Notes: generated by a model not told the origin, from the letters alone. A DNA stretch of 64,000 nucleotides from Clostridia bacterium (GCA_017621705.1 JAGASR010000034.1:1-64000), one strand, 5' to 3'; shown: positions 1-9,459, numbered from the stretch's first letter. A program made the numbers and translations.

Positions 1-1
1 C

Positions 2-145
2 AGCGGTCTTGAATACTTCGCAGGCATAACATGGCAAACAGTCCTTTCAACCGCTGTCATTGTTTACCTTGTCTCGCTTCTGATCTCCGTTTTTCCGCTT
101 ATACGTATTTATAAATTGGATACAAGCGCACAAATACGGGGTTAG
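2..145 (+). CDS. C-terminal end of a membrane protein (partial)
   Basis: The frame starting at base 2 is open for 47 codons and ends at TAG 143-145; the gene begins before the window. The visible tail has one long hydrophobic stretch (about residues 12-33, containing TAVIVYLVSLLISVF) followed by a short basic, polar end (RIYKLDTSAQIRG). This fits the last membrane segment of a permease, perhaps of the FtsX/MacB type, but the fragment is too short to name a family. It is followed by a hairpin and by a new promoter for the fucosidase gene, so it is probably the last gene of its operon. Confidence 0.55.
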   Translation, partial: SGLEYFAGITWQTVLSTAVIVYLVSLLISVFPLIRIYKLDTSAQIRG

Positions 146-158
146 AAAACCCGTATTT
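132..158 (+). terminator. Hairpin spanning the stop codon of the first gene
   Basis: AAATACGGG (132-140) pairs with CCCGTATTT (150-158) around a 9-base loop that contains the stop codon at 143-145. The following T-run is short (TTTTGG), so it is a weak intrinsic terminator at best. Confidence 0.5.
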
Positions 159-199
159 TGGTAAAAGTGCCGAAAAGAAAAGTTAAAGAGGAATTTCCC

Positions 200-227
200 T
201 TGACAAATCGGGACGATAGGTTATAAT
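200..227 (+). promoter_or_regulatory. Sigma-A type promoter of the fucosidase gene
   Basis: TTGACA at 200-205 and TATAAT at 222-227 with a 16-base spacer. The Shine-Dalgarno AGGAG at 252-256 lies 10 bases before the ATG at 267. Confidence 0.8.
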
Positions 228-266
228 TAAAGAAAAGCTCTTTTTAAAGATAGGAGAGAAAATATT

Positions 267-1535
267 ATGATGCAAGATTGGTTCAAAGAGGCGAAGCTCG
301 GTATTTTTATTCATTACGGTATATATTGTGACGGCAACTGGTCGGAATCGTGGTCGTTCCATAACGGCGACGTCTCCTATGAAAGATATATGCAGCAATG
401 CGAGAATTTTACGGCGAGCAAGTATGACCCGAAGAAATGGGCAGAGCTGTTCAAAAAAGCGGGGGCGAATTACGTTGTTTTAACGTCAAAGCATCATGAC
501 GGTGTTGCGCTTTTCGACACGAAATACAGCGATCTGAACGTTGTTAAAAAGACTCCTGCAGGTCGTGACCTGATAGCGCCCTACGTTGAAGCTGTAAGAG
601 AAGCGGGTATGAAGGTCGGTCTTTACTATTCGCTTATCGACTGGTCTGATCCGAGATACAGAAGCATTTACCCCGACGGTCAGAGCCCCGAAAATTATAA
701 TCCGAACGATATATACGGCTGTCCTGTCGGCGGTCCCGAAGATCCCGAAAAATGGGAAGAATTCCTTGAATTTAACAACAATCAGATGCGTGAGATCCTC
801 ACGAATTACGGAACTGTCGATCTCATCTGGTTTGACGGCGACTGGGAACGCTCCGCAGAGCAGTGGAAAGCGCCCGAAGTCCGCGAATTTTTACACAGCA
901 TCAACCCGAATATCGTTATCAACTCCCGTCTGAGAGGCTACGGCGACTACGACACTCCCGAGCAGGGTGCACCCGTTGTTGCGCCGAAACGTCCTTGGGA
1001 ATTCTGTATGACGATCAATAATAACTGGGGCTTCAGAAAGCACGATAACGACTACAAATCGTCGAGAATGATTATCAGAATTTTCTGCGACTGTCTTACA
1101 ATGGGCGGCAATCTTCTTCTTGACGTCGGACCTAAAGCTGACGGTTCGCTCGATCCCAGACAGGAACAGATCCTTCTCGACCTCGGCTCCTGGATCGAAG
1201 ACAACAAAGAAGCGGTTTACGGCACGACAAAGGGCATCAACTACCGTTACTTCCTCGGCGGCAGCACCGTTTCGAAAGACAGAAAAACGCTTTACCTCAT
1301 TTCTTACGACAGACCCGACGAATATCTCTGCGTAAAAGGCATTGAAAATCAGATCAAGCGTATTTCCGTTCTCCATTCGAACGAAACTCTGCAGTATCGC
1401 CACTCCGCAGGTCAGCTCTGGATCAATCTTGCAAAAGATCAGATGCACAGATTTGCGACCGTTATCAAAGTCGAACTCGAAGACGAGCTCCGCCTCAGCC
1501 ACAGCGAAGGCGAAGTTATTACGAATAACGACTGA
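267..1535 (+). CDS. Alpha-L-fucosidase, GH29, cytoplasmic
   Basis: A 422-residue GH29 enzyme expected to release L-fucose from the non-reducing ends of glycans. Seen: KLGIFIHYGIY near residue 10, TSKHHDGVALF near 73, and WFDGDWE at 188-194, where D190 is the likely catalytic nucleophile by comparison with the family. There is no signal peptide, so it probably acts in the cytoplasm on imported oligosaccharides. Two ATG codons stand in tandem (267 and 270); the first is chosen from the Shine-Dalgarno spacing. It is transcribed alone from its own promoter, and its stop codon runs straight into the hairpin-linker array at 1536. The fucose-specific subfamily assignment is inferred. Confidence 0.9.
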   Translation: MMQDWFKEAKLGIFIHYGIYCDGNWSESWSFHNGDVSYERYMQQCENFTASKYDPKKWAELFKKAGANYVVLTSKHHDGVALFDTKYSDLNVVKKTPAGRDLIAPYVEAVREAGMKVGLYYSLIDWSDPRYRSIYPDGQSPENYNPNDIYGCPVGGPEDPEKWEEFLEFNNNQMREILTNYGTVDLIWFDGDWERSAEQWKAPEVREFLHSINPNIVINSRLRGYGDYDTPEQGAPVVAPKRPWEFCMTINNNWGFRKHDNDYKSSRMIIRIFCDCLTMGGNLLLDVGPKADGSLDPRQEQILLDLGSWIEDNKEAVYGTTKGINYRYFLGGSTVSKDRKTLYLISYDRPDEYLCVKGIENQIKRISVLHSNETLQYRHSAGQLWINLAKDQMHRFATVIKVELEDELRLSHSEGEVITNND

Positions 1536-1712
1536 TTGCGAACGGAGTTCGCAGCTGAATACGCAACGGAGTTGCGAGCTAAATTGCTTCGCAGCTAAAT
1601 TTACAACTCGTTGAGTTGTAAGCTAAATAGCACTGCGTGCAGCTAAATTTTGCAACAAGTTGCAAAGCTAAATTACTTCGTAGCTAAATTGTGTAAACAC
1701 AGCTAAAAACAA
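1536..1712 (+). repeat. AGCTAAAT hairpin array 1, left arm
   Basis: Directly after the fucosidase stop codon lie eight palindromic modules separated by AGCTAAAT (six exact copies, one variant GCTGAAT). In order: GCGAACGGAGTTCGC, CGCAACGGAGTTGCG, TGCTTCGCA, TACAACTCGTTGAGTTGTA, GCACTGCGTGC, TTGCAACAAGTTGCAA, TACTTCGTA and GTGTAAACAC. No reading frame crosses it. It ends at the terminator at 1713. Confidence 0.9.
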
Positions 1713-1758
1713 ACAGAGCAGAAAAAGGTTTAACCCAAAATCTGCTCTGTATTTTTTT
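1713..1758 (+). terminator. Shared bidirectional terminator between the fucosidase and murE
   Basis: ACAGAGCAGA (1713-1722) pairs with TCTGCTCTGT (1741-1750), followed by ATTTTTTTAT; the other strand has a T-rich flank too. The same stem recurs at six other places in the window. It sits between two converging genes. Confidence 0.85.
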
Positions 1759-1764
1759 ATATTT

Positions 1765-1915
1765 CAGCTCTTAGCGTGCACTAAGTGCATTTAAATGCAC
1801 TTGGCACATTTAGCTGCGAAGCAATTTAGCTGACCAAAGGTCTATTTAGCTGCGAACTTGTTCGCTATTTAGCTCGGCTTTGCCGAATTTAGCTGCGCTT
1901 GCGCAATTTAGTTTT
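1765..1915 (-). repeat. AGCTAAAT hairpin array 1, right arm
   Basis: The linker is here in the opposite orientation (ATTTAGCT on the plus strand, five exact copies). Modules read from the terminator towards murE: a compound GTGCAC/TGCATTTAAATGCA palindrome, TGCGAAGCA, GACCAAAGGTC, GCGAACTTGTTCGC, CGGCTTTGCCG and TGCGCTTGCGCA. The last, degenerate linker copy provides the murE stop codon. Confidence 0.9.
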
Positions 1916-3368
1916 TCAGCGCTTCAAGTGCGGCGGTCATATCTCCGATATAGGGTTCGGCTTTGCCTTTGACCATCTGTGTTTTTTCGCCGCCCTTGCC
2001 TGCGAGGATGACGATATCGCCCTTTTTCGCGTTTTCGATCGCATAGCCGACTGCCTCGGCGCGGTCTTTGATGAAAACGTAGGGGGTCGTGAACTTTTTA
2101 AGCTCGGGCTCGACCTCTTTGAAGATCGCTTCGGGCTCTTCGGTGCCGGGGTCGTCGGTCGTCATAACGATAAAATCTGCATTCGGGCACGCAACTTTCG
2201 GCAGATCGATGCGGCGGTCGAGCGCACGGTCGCCTATACAGCCGAAAAGAAGGATCTTTTTGGAGTCGGGGTAAAAGTTATCGACATATTCGAAAACCGC
2301 CTCAAAAGACGATTTATTATGCGCATAATCGACGAGAACGGTAATGCCGTTCTTTTCGACGACTTCAAGTCTTCCCGATGCAGAGGCTTTTGCAAGACCG
2401 TTTTTTATATCATTTTCGGAAAAACCGATCGCATACGCACAAGTCACGGCGCAGAGCGCATTGAGAATATTGAACCTGCCGGGCATATTAATGCGCATAT
2501 TTTCAATATTTATTAAGCCTTTGACGGAAAAAGACGAGCCGAGCCTGTCCTCCGTAATATCATAAGCATAAATATCGGCGGCGGAAGAGGTGCCGAAAGT
2601 TATGATATTTTCGCGCGGCGCAGTGGTTAAAAATTCATCGGCATACGGATCATCGAGGTTGAGCGCGCATTTTCTGCAAAGCGGAAAGAGCATTTTTTTC
2701 GACTCTTTATAATCCTCAAAAGACGAATGTTCCGTCGGGCTGATATGGTCGGGCGCAAGGTTCAGGAATGCGCCGACGGAGAAAGTAAGACCGTTAACTC
2801 GATCGTATTTTAACGCTTGGGACGAAACCTCCATGATCGACGCTTCGGCTTTTTCTTCGCGAAAACCGTTTAAGATCGAAAAAAGTTCGAGCGCTTCGGG
2901 GGTGGTACCCGTTTTTTTCCATGTTTTTTCGCCGCAACGGGCTTCGTTTGTGGAAAGAACGCCGATTTTTGCGAATTTCTCGCGGAAAATACTCTCGAGC
3001 ATATAGAGCGTCGAGGTCTTGCCCTTCGTTCCAGTAAGGCCGATGAGGGGGTAGGATTCGGTCATATCGCCGTAAAAGCCGCGCGCGACGAACGACATCG
3101 CCTTGCGGACATCAGAAACGAGGATAAGCGGAATATCGACCTCGAGATCTTTTTCGGAAACGTACGCAACAGCGCCCTTTTCGATTGCGGAAATGAGATA
3201 TTCACGTTTGAAATTAACGCCCTTTGCGAAGAAAAGAGTGTTCTCGGGAATGGCTCTCGAGTCGCAGGAAAGGTTTTCTATTTGTGAGAAAAAACTGTCG
3301 GTTTTTTCGTCGGTTTTCAGCAATATTTTTCTTTCAGCCAAAATTTCGGCTATTTTTTTGAGTGTCAT
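1908..3368 (-). CDS. murE: MurE-type UDP-MurNAc-peptide ligase
   Basis: A 486-residue ATP-dependent ligase that adds the third amino acid to UDP-MurNAc-L-Ala-D-Glu during cytoplasmic synthesis of the peptidoglycan precursor. Seen: Mur N-domain motif LSCDSRAI near 34, P-loop GTKGKTS at 113-119, central motif DYAHNKSSFEAV and ligase C-domain. The motif that reads DNPR in diaminopimelate-adding enzymes is DDPGTEEP here, so the Arg contact is missing and the added residue (diaminopimelate, lysine or other) cannot be stated. The stop TAA (1908-1910) comes from the repeat linker, read AAC-TAA-ATT. Confidence 0.88.
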   Translation of the reverse strand: MTLKKIAEILAERKILLKTDEKTDSFFSQIENLSCDSRAIPENTLFFAKGVNFKREYLISAIEKGAVAYVSEKDLEVDIPLILVSDVRKAMSFVARGFYGDMTESYPLIGLTGTKGKTSTLYMLESIFREKFAKIGVLSTNEARCGEKTWKKTGTTPEALELFSILNGFREEKAEASIMEVSSQALKYDRVNGLTFSVGAFLNLAPDHISPTEHSSFEDYKESKKMLFPLCRKCALNLDDPYADEFLTTAPRENIITFGTSSAADIYAYDITEDRLGSSFSVKGLINIENMRINMPGRFNILNALCAVTCAYAIGFSENDIKNGLAKASASGRLEVVEKNGITVLVDYAHNKSSFEAVFEYVDNFYPDSKKILLFGCIGDRALDRRIDLPKVACPNADFIVMTTDDPGTEEPEAIFKEVEPELKKFTTPYVFIKDRAEAVGYAIENAKKGDIVILAGKGGEKTQMVKGKAEPYIGDMTAALEALKN

Positions 3369-3466
3369 TTTACTCGCTCCAAAAATTTCTAAACTCTTGA
3401 TCTGTTATTTAGACAAAAGCAACAAACTTATTTTTTCGCAAAAAAAGATATGAACAGGTCGAAAAA

Positions 3467-3528
3467 TGTGGATATTATCATAGTTTTCAACGTTCTCAAC
3501 AGGGTTTTCCACAGAACCTGTGGAAAAC
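3467..3528. promoter_or_regulatory. DnaA-box-like inverted repeat upstream of murE
   Basis: TGTGGATAT at 3467-3475 differs from the DnaA box TTATCCACA (reverse strand) at one base. A perfect 11-bp inverted repeat follows: GTTTTCCACAG (3504-3514) and CTGTGGAAAAC (3518-3528), each arm holding TTTTCCACA. An outer pair ATAGTTTTC (3480-3488) and GAAAACTAT (3523-3531) overlaps it. It lies in the 189-bp gap between murE and comM, both on the minus strand. There is no T-run, so it is not an obvious terminator. DnaA binding is inferred. Confidence 0.5.
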
Positions 3529-3557
3529 TATCGTAATTGTCTTAAAAATTTGACACA

Positions 3558-5096
3558 TCACTTTTTGTACTTTTTATCCAAAGTCCGAAAATACGAAGCC
3601 TCTATAACGTGATCGGGCAAAATCACATCACTGCCCGCAAGGTCGGCAATAGTCTGTGCAATTTTGATAATTTTATCGTATGAACGCATGGAAACGGTCG
3701 AGCGTTCCATGATCTTATTAAGGATCGCGGAAGCCTCGGGGGTGATAACGCAAAGCTCACGAATGGCTTTCGGAGACATTTTTGCGTTGCACGTAAAACC
3801 GTAAGGCGCAAGGCGGTCGGTCTGACGTTTTCTTGCGGCATTAACACGCTTTTTGATCTCGGACGACGGTTCTGCGAGCGCACCTTTGCTGTCGGCAATA
3901 TCGGCGGCGGAAACGGGCGGCAAAGAGACCTGAAGATCTATTCGGTCGAGAAGCGGACCCGAAATTCTGCCCGTATATTTTTCGATCTGCGATTCCTTGC
4001 ATCTGCACGGCACGGTAGGATGACCGTAATAACCGCACGGGCAGGGGTTCATTGCGCAGACGAGCATGAACGACGACGGGAAAATGAGGCTTTTGCGGAC
4101 ACGGTTGACGGTTATGACGTTATCTTCGAGCGGCTGACGGAGCGTTTCGAGAACTCTTGTGGAAAACTCGGCAACTTCGTCAAGGAACAGCACACCGTTA
4201 TGCGCAAGTGAAATAAGGCCGGGGGTGGGGACTGCGCCGCCTCCCGTTAGACTGGGCATTGAAACGTTCTGATTTGAGCGCACAAACGGTCTGCGAACGC
4301 AAAGCGGCTCTTTTTCGCTTAATTTGCCTGCGATGGAATAAATTTTCGAGCTTTCGATGATCTCGTCAAAAGACATATCGGGAAGAATCGACGGCAGACT
4401 TTTTGCGATCATACTCTTGCCCGAGCCGGGAGGGCCGACAAGCAGGATATTATGACCGCCTGCCGCGGCGATCTCGCACGCGCGTTTTGCGGTCTGCTGA
4501 CCGATGATATATGCAAAATCGTCGCTCGTCGGAGGCATTGCGCCTATGATCTCTTCGAGCGGACGGAGAACGGGCGTCAGAGTATGCGTACCTTCGATAT
4601 GGTGGATCACGGTGAGGACATCGGGCGCCGAATAAACGTCTATTCCTTCGATGACGGCGCCTTCGGCGACATTTTCTTCGGGGACGAATATCGCTTTAAA
4701 ACCGAGCTCTTTTGCGGCAATAACAGCGGAGAGAACGCCTCTGCCGCGCCTTATATTGCCCGAAAGGGAAAGTTCGCCGAAAAATGCGTAGCCCTCGTCG
4801 GGGGCGGGGATCTGTCCCGTCGAAGAAAGTATACCCAAAAGCATGGGAAGATCAAACATCGTGCCCTCTTTTTTGACGTCTGCGGGCGCGAGATTTACGA
4901 TTATATGAGCGGACGGGATTCTGTAGCCGCAGTTAGAGACGGCGGAGACGATCCTGTCGCGCGCTTCTTTGATGGCGGTGTCGGGAAGACCGACGATATC
5001 GATCTCGGGTTCCTGCGAAGGACGGGAGTCGGTTTCGATCTCGACCTTATAGCCGTCGAGCCCCCAGAGACCCACGCTGTTTATTTTTGTTACCAT
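3558..5096 (-). CDS. comM: YifB/ComM family Mg-chelatase-like AAA+ ATPase
   Basis: A 512-residue protein with an N-terminal Lon-like ChlI domain (residues about 1-165), an AAA+ domain with Walker A GPPGSGKS at 221-228 and Walker B GVLFLDEVAEF, the CNPCPCGYYG segment, and a C-terminal Mg-chelatase domain. ComM in naturally competent Proteobacteria is a hexameric helicase acting on branched DNA during transformation; the role in Clostridia is unproven. The start ATG at 5096 has GGGAGG eight bases upstream. It lies 189 bp before murE on the same strand and diverges from secA. Confidence 0.9.
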   Translation of the reverse strand: MVTKINSVGLWGLDGYKVEIETDSRPSQEPEIDIVGLPDTAIKEARDRIVSAVSNCGYRIPSAHIIVNLAPADVKKEGTMFDLPMLLGILSSTGQIPAPDEGYAFFGELSLSGNIRRGRGVLSAVIAAKELGFKAIFVPEENVAEGAVIEGIDVYSAPDVLTVIHHIEGTHTLTPVLRPLEEIIGAMPPTSDDFAYIIGQQTAKRACEIAAAGGHNILLVGPPGSGKSMIAKSLPSILPDMSFDEIIESSKIYSIAGKLSEKEPLCVRRPFVRSNQNVSMPSLTGGGAVPTPGLISLAHNGVLFLDEVAEFSTRVLETLRQPLEDNVITVNRVRKSLIFPSSFMLVCAMNPCPCGYYGHPTVPCRCKESQIEKYTGRISGPLLDRIDLQVSLPPVSAADIADSKGALAEPSSEIKKRVNAARKRQTDRLAPYGFTCNAKMSPKAIRELCVITPEASAILNKIMERSTVSMRSYDKIIKIAQTIADLAGSDVILPDHVIEASYFRTLDKKYKK

Positions 5097-5180
5097 GCCG
5101 TTTTCCTCCCGAAAAATTAATTTCTTTTTCTTATTTTACAACAAAATCACAGAGATTTCAATAGTTAAGCAATATAAATA

Positions 5181-5214
5181 TAGATTTTTTTGAAAAAATG
5201 TGCTATAATATAAT
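5181..5214 (+). promoter_or_regulatory. Probable secA promoter
   Basis: TATAAT at 5204-5209 overlaps a second TATAAT at 5209-5214. The best-spaced -35 is TAGATT at 5181-5186 (17-base spacer), a weak match. Confidence 0.5.
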
Positions 5215-5264
5215 GTAACGATATTTACTTATTAATATATAACACAACAACACGGAGGGCATAA

Positions 5265-8015
5265 ATGGGTCTTTTTAACTTTTTTGCTTCATACAGCCAG
5301 AAAGAACTGAAGAAAATCAACGCGCTCGTCGCAAAGATCAACGCGTTTGAACCTGAGATGAAAAAATTAAACGATCAGGAGCTTCGCGCAAAGACGGACG
5401 AGTTCAAGTCACGTCTTGCGGCAGGCGAAACTCTTGACGATATCCATTGCGAAGCTTTTGCGGCAGTCCGCGAAGCGGCATTCAGAGTTATCGGTCAGCG
5501 CGCGTTCGACACACAGCTTATCGGCGGCACGGTCCTTCATCAGGGACGTATCGCAGAAATGAAGACGGGTGAAGGTAAAACTCTTTCGGCAGTCTTCCCG
5601 TCATACCTCAATGCGCTTTCCGGAAAGGGCGTTCATGTAGTCACTGTCAACGATTACCTTGCTCGCCGAGACAGCGAATGGATGGGTAAAGTTCACCGTT
5701 TTATGGGTCTTACGGTCGGTCTTATCGCTCACGATATCGAGCCCGAAGAGAGAAAGAAAGCGTATCTTTGCGATATTACGTACGGCACGAATAACGAGTT
5801 CGGCTTTGACTATCTGCGTGACAACATGGTAAAATACAAAGAGCAGATGGTTCAGCGCGGTCATAATTTTGCGATCGTCGACGAAGTCGACTCCATTCTT
5901 ATCGACGAAGCGAGAACTCCGCTTATCATTTCGGGTCACGGCGAAGAGAGCGACGAAATGTACGCAAAAGCATCGGCTTTCGTTGCAAGGCTCAAGCAGT
6001 TCAAGATCAAGGAAATGGAATCGAAAGAAAGCTACGATGATATCGATGCGGACTACGTAGTTGAAGAAAAGCACAAAAACGCCGTACTCACAAACAAGGG
6101 TATGGAAAAGGCGCAGAGAGCGTTCGGCGTTGAAAACTGGGCAGATCCGTCAAACGTCGAGACCCAGCATTACGTTAACCAGGCGCTCAAGGCGTGGGGC
6201 ACGATGCAGAGAGATATCGACTATGTCGTAAAAGACGGCGAAGTTATTATCGTTGACGAATTTACGGGTCGACTGATGTACGGCAGACGTTATTCCAACG
6301 GTCTTCATCAGTCTATCGAAGCGAAAGAAGGCGTAAAGATTGAAAACGAATCGAAGACGCTCGCAACGATCACCTTCCAGAACTATTTCAGAATTTACAC
6401 AAAGCTTTCCGGTATGACCGGTACCGCGATGACGGAAGAGGACGAATTCAACGATATTTATAATCTTGACGTTATCGAGATCCCGACGAACCTGCCGATG
6501 GTAAGAAAAGACCATAACGACGTTATCTACAAGACCGAGGCAGGCAAATACGCATCGGTCGTAAGACAGATCAGAGAGTGCCACGAAAAAGGACAGCCCG
6601 TTCTCGTCGGCACGACAACCATCGAAAAATCCGAGCTTATAAGCAAGATCCTCAAGCGTGAGGGCATTGCGCACACCGTTCTTAACGCAAAATACCACGA
6701 TAAAGAAGCTATGATCGTCGCTCAGGCAGGCAAAAAAGGCGCTGTAACGATCTCGACGAACATGGCAGGCCGCGGTACCGACATTATTCTCGGCGGTAAC
6801 GCTGAATATATGGCGAAATCGCAGATGCAGAAAGAGGGCTTTGAGCACGAATATATCGCCGCGGCGACCGGTTTTACGGAGACCGACGACGAGAAGATCA
6901 TTGCCGCAAAAGCAAGATATCAGGAACTTTACGCTCAGTTCAAGCCCGAAACAGAAAAAGAAGCCGCAGAAGTTAAAGCGGCAGGCGGTCTTTTCATTCT
7001 CGGCACGGAAAGACACGAATCGAGACGAATCGACAATCAGCTTCGCGGACGTGCAGGCCGACAGGGCGACGTCGGTGAGAGCCGTTTCTATCTCTCGCTC
7101 GAAGATGAGCTTATGCGACTTTTCGGCGGCGACAGAGTAGCCTCGATCGCAGAAATGCTGAATATTCCCGAAGATCAGCCGATCGACGCAAAGATTTTAT
7201 CCAACACTATCGAAAATGCGCAGAAAAAAGTTGAAAGCAACAACTTCCAGCGCCGTAAACGTACCCTCGAATACGACGACGTCATCAACCAGCAGAGAGA
7301 AATTATCTACGATCAGCGCCGCAAAGTCTTAAACGGCGAAGATCTGCGCTCGTATATCCTCAAAATGGGCGACGATATCATCGAAAATGCGGCGGCACAG
7401 TGTCTTGCGGACGACATTCCCGATAACTGGGATTTCGAAGGTCTTCACGAACGTTTTGACGGTATGCTTTTGACAAAAGATGACCTAAATTTCACCCCTG
7501 CGGACTTCGATACGTTAAAGAAAAAAGACATCACCAATCTCCTTGCGGAACGTCTCAAGATCGCTTACGAAAGAAGCGAGACTGAAAATACACCCGAAAG
7601 AATGCGTGAGATCGAAAGATACGTTCTTCTCGGCACCGTTGACAAGCATTGGATGGAGCATATCGATGCGATGGACGATCTTCGTCAGGGCGTTTCGCTC
7701 CGTTCTTACGGCAACAGAAATCCGCTGACCGAATATAAATTCGAAAGCTTTGATATGTTCGACGAAATGGTAAATCAGATCAAGTTCGACACCGTTCGAG
7801 ACTGTCTGCGTTTACGTTTTATCAGAAGAGAGATCAAGCGCGAAAGCAACATTAAAATAGACGAGGCGAGGGCGGCAAACTCCGGCGAAAAACCGAGACC
7901 GATCGTCAAAAAAGCATCGCAGAAAGTCGGCAGAAACGATCCCTGCCCCTGCGGAAGCGGCAAGAAATACAAACAGTGCTGCGGCGCAAACAACGGTACA
8001 GACACGAACGCCTGA
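5265..8015 (+). CDS. secA: SecA preprotein translocase ATPase
   Basis: The 916-residue motor that pushes unfolded preproteins through SecYEG using ATP. Seen: Walker A MKTGEGKT at 99-106, [15 protein letters not shown] (Walker B/DEAD region), preprotein cross-linking region, second nucleotide-binding fold with [10 protein letters not shown] and GRAGRQGD, helical wing/scaffold, and a C-terminal SEC-C zinc motif with [13 protein letters not shown] for SecB or ribosome contact. Full length for the family. The ATG at 5265 has CGGAGGG seven bases upstream. It is first in a likely three-gene operon with a HAD phosphatase and rsmG. Confidence 0.98.
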   Translation: MGLFNFFASYSQKELKKINALVAKINAFEPEMKKLNDQELRAKTDEFKSRLAAGETLDDIHCEAFAAVREAAFRVIGQRAFDTQLIGGTVLHQGRIAEMKTGEGKTLSAVFPSYLNALSGKGVHVVTVNDYLARRDSEWMGKVHRFMGLTVGLIAHDIEPEERKKAYLCDITYGTNNEFGFDYLRDNMVKYKEQMVQRGHNFAIVDEVDSILIDEARTPLIISGHGEESDEMYAKASAFVARLKQFKIKEMESKESYDDIDADYVVEEKHKNAVLTNKGMEKAQRAFGVENWADPSNVETQHYVNQALKAWGTMQRDIDYVVKDGEVIIVDEFTGRLMYGRRYSNGLHQSIEAKEGVKIENESKTLATITFQNYFRIYTKLSGMTGTAMTEEDEFNDIYNLDVIEIPTNLPMVRKDHNDVIYKTEAGKYASVVRQIRECHEKGQPVLVGTTTIEKSELISKILKREGIAHTVLNAKYHDKEAMIVAQAGKKGAVTISTNMAGRGTDIILGGNAEYMAKSQMQKEGFEHEYIAAATGFTETDDEKIIAAKARYQELYAQFKPETEKEAAEVKAAGGLFILGTERHESRRIDNQLRGRAGRQGDVGESRFYLSLEDELMRLFGGDRVASIAEMLNIPEDQPIDAKILSNTIENAQKKVESNNFQRRKRTLEYDDVINQQREIIYDQRRKVLNGEDLRSYILKMGDDIIENAAAQCLADDIPDNWDFEGLHERFDGMLLTKDDLNFTPADFDTLKKKDITNLLAERLKIAYERSETENTPERMREIERYVLLGTVDKHWMEHIDAMDDLRQGVSLRSYGNRNPLTEYKFESFDMFDEMVNQIKFDTVRDCLRLRFIRREIKRESNIKIDEARAANSGEKPRPIVKKASQKVGRNDPCPCGSGKKYKQCCGANNGTDTNA

Positions 8016-8032
8016 TCGAAAAGGGGAGAGAA

Positions 8033-8650
8033 ATGCTTAAAAATATAGTTTTTGATATGGGCAACGTCATTCTTGACTTTGACCCGAGAAAAATGGCGAG
8101 CTTTTTCACTAAAGACGAAGAGGCTCTCGATATCCTCTGCACCGAGCTTTTCTCGAATAAAGAATGGCTCGAGCTCGACAAGGGTGTTACGGACGAGGAA
8201 ACTGCGCTCAAAGGCATCTGCGAGCGCGTTCCCGAAAAATATCACGGGCTCTGCAGGGACGTTCTTTATAATTGGTACAAATATTTTCTGCCGATCGAAG
8301 GCTCTTACGAAGCTGTAAAAGAGCTTAAAGAGCGCGGTTTCGGCATGTATATGCTGACAAATGCGGCGCTTTCGATCCACGAATACCGCAAAAACAGCCC
8401 TGCATTCGACCTGATGGACAGAATTCTCATCTCTTCGGAAGAAAAAATGCTCAAACCCGACAGCGAGATCTATATCCGTCTGCTCGAAAAATTCGGACTG
8501 AAAGCCGAAGAATGTCTGTTTATCGACGACAGCGAAGCGAATATCCGCGCCGCAGAAGCGATCGGCTTTTACGGTCTGATCTTCGACAAACGTGATCCGC
8601 AGAGCATGATAAGAAGAGTGGACGAGATCATTGCGTCCGAAAAAAAGTGA
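8033..8650 (+). CDS. HAD-superfamily hydrolase (subfamily IA)
   Basis: A 205-residue haloacid-dehalogenase-like phosphatase. Motif I is FDMGNVILDFD at the N-terminus, where the usual second Asp (DxD) is Asn (DMGN), as in the YihX-like branch. Motif II is LTNA, and motifs III/IV are KPD...FIDDS. The start at 8033 is chosen because AGGGGAG lies just before it and motif I would otherwise be pushed inward; it begins 17 bases after the secA stop. Its stop lies one base before rsmG. The substrate is probably a small phosphate ester; which one cannot be read from sequence. Confidence 0.85.
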   Translation: MLKNIVFDMGNVILDFDPRKMASFFTKDEEALDILCTELFSNKEWLELDKGVTDEETALKGICERVPEKYHGLCRDVLYNWYKYFLPIEGSYEAVKELKERGFGMYMLTNAALSIHEYRKNSPAFDLMDRILISSEEKMLKPDSEIYIRLLEKFGLKAEECLFIDDSEANIRAAEAIGFYGLIFDKRDPQSMIRRVDEIIASEKK

Positions 8651-8651
8651 T

Positions 8652-9347
8652 ATGACAAAAGAATTTATAAAAGAAAAATTTCTTGCCGCAGGCATTGAAA
8701 TCGACGAAAAAAAGGCTCAGCAGTTTTCGGATTACTGCGATCTGCTCATCGAATGGAACGAAAAAATGAATCTGACGGCGATAACGGATCCGTCCGAGAT
8801 TGTTGAAAGGCATTTTATCGACAGTCTTCTTCCGCTTCGCTCGGAATACATAAAAGACGGCGCGGAGTGCGCAGATGTAGGCACGGGAGCAGGTTTTCCG
8901 GGCGTTCCGCTGGCGATAATGCGCCCCGACATTAAAATGGAGCTTATCGATTCGCTCCGAAAAAGGCTTGATTTTCTCGGTGTCGTCATCGAAAAACTGG
9001 GGCTTGAAAACTGCAAAACGCGCCACATGAGAGCCGAGGATGCGGCAAAGGGCGAGCTGAGAGAAAGATTTGATATCGTTTTCTCTCGCGCCGTTGCAAG
9101 AACCGTTTCTTTGACGGAACTCTGCCTGCCGCTCGTCCGCGAGGGCGGTTATATGCTTGCGCTCAAATCGATAGCGGCAAAAGAAGAGCTTGAAGAGGCA
9201 AAAGCGGCAATCGATATTCTCGGCGGCGACACACCCATTCTTTTCGGCTCAGACGAACGTAATATGGTCATCATCAAAAAGATCAGAAAAACGCCCAAAG
9301 GCTACCCCCGAAAAGCGGGAAAAGCGACGAAAGAACCGATTAAATAA
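8652..9347 (+). CDS. rsmG: 16S rRNA m7G527 methyltransferase RsmG (GidB)
   Basis: A 231-residue SAM-dependent methyltransferase that modifies G527 in the 530 loop of 16S rRNA. Seen: LIEWNEKMNLTAI near 30, SAM-binding ADVGTGAGFPGVPLAI, then DIVFSRAVA. ATG 8652 (MTKEFIKEKF) is preferred over an upstream in-frame TTG at 8631, which would overlap the HAD gene. The basic tail ends KATKEPIK. The last codons and the stop (9345-9347) are built into a hairpin, GAAAGAACCG at 9329-9338 pairing with CGGTTCTTTC at 9348-9357, and array 2 follows at once. Confidence 0.93.
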   Translation: MTKEFIKEKFLAAGIEIDEKKAQQFSDYCDLLIEWNEKMNLTAITDPSEIVERHFIDSLLPLRSEYIKDGAECADVGTGAGFPGVPLAIMRPDIKMELIDSLRKRLDFLGVVIEKLGLENCKTRHMRAEDAAKGELRERFDIVFSRAVARTVSLTELCLPLVREGGYMLALKSIAAKEELEEAKAAIDILGGDTPILFGSDERNMVIIKKIRKTPKGYPRKAGKATKEPIK

Positions 9348-9459
9348 CGGTTCTTTCAGCTAAATAGTTTTTTCGAAACAGCTAAATTTTGCAACCAGTT
9401 GCAAAGCTAAATTACTTCGTAGCTAAATTGACCTTCGGTCAGCTAAATTCGAACGTTGA
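9329..9459 (+). repeat. AGCTAAAT hairpin array 2, overlapping the end of rsmG
   Basis: A stop-codon hairpin (9329-9357) leads into five linker copies separating a TTTCGAAA-type module, TTGCAACCAGTTGCAA, TACTTCGTA and GACCTTCGGTC, then TTCGAACG. The terminator at 9471 closes it. Only one arm is present. Confidence 0.88.

Noticed and set aside
1536-1915. CRISPR-like array
   Set aside because: The repeated unit is only 8 bp, the parts between are palindromes reused at many places rather than unique spacers, and no cas genes are present.
8631-8651. Earlier TTG start for rsmG
   Set aside because: It would overlap the upstream HAD gene and adds residues not seen in the family; ATG 8652 fits better.
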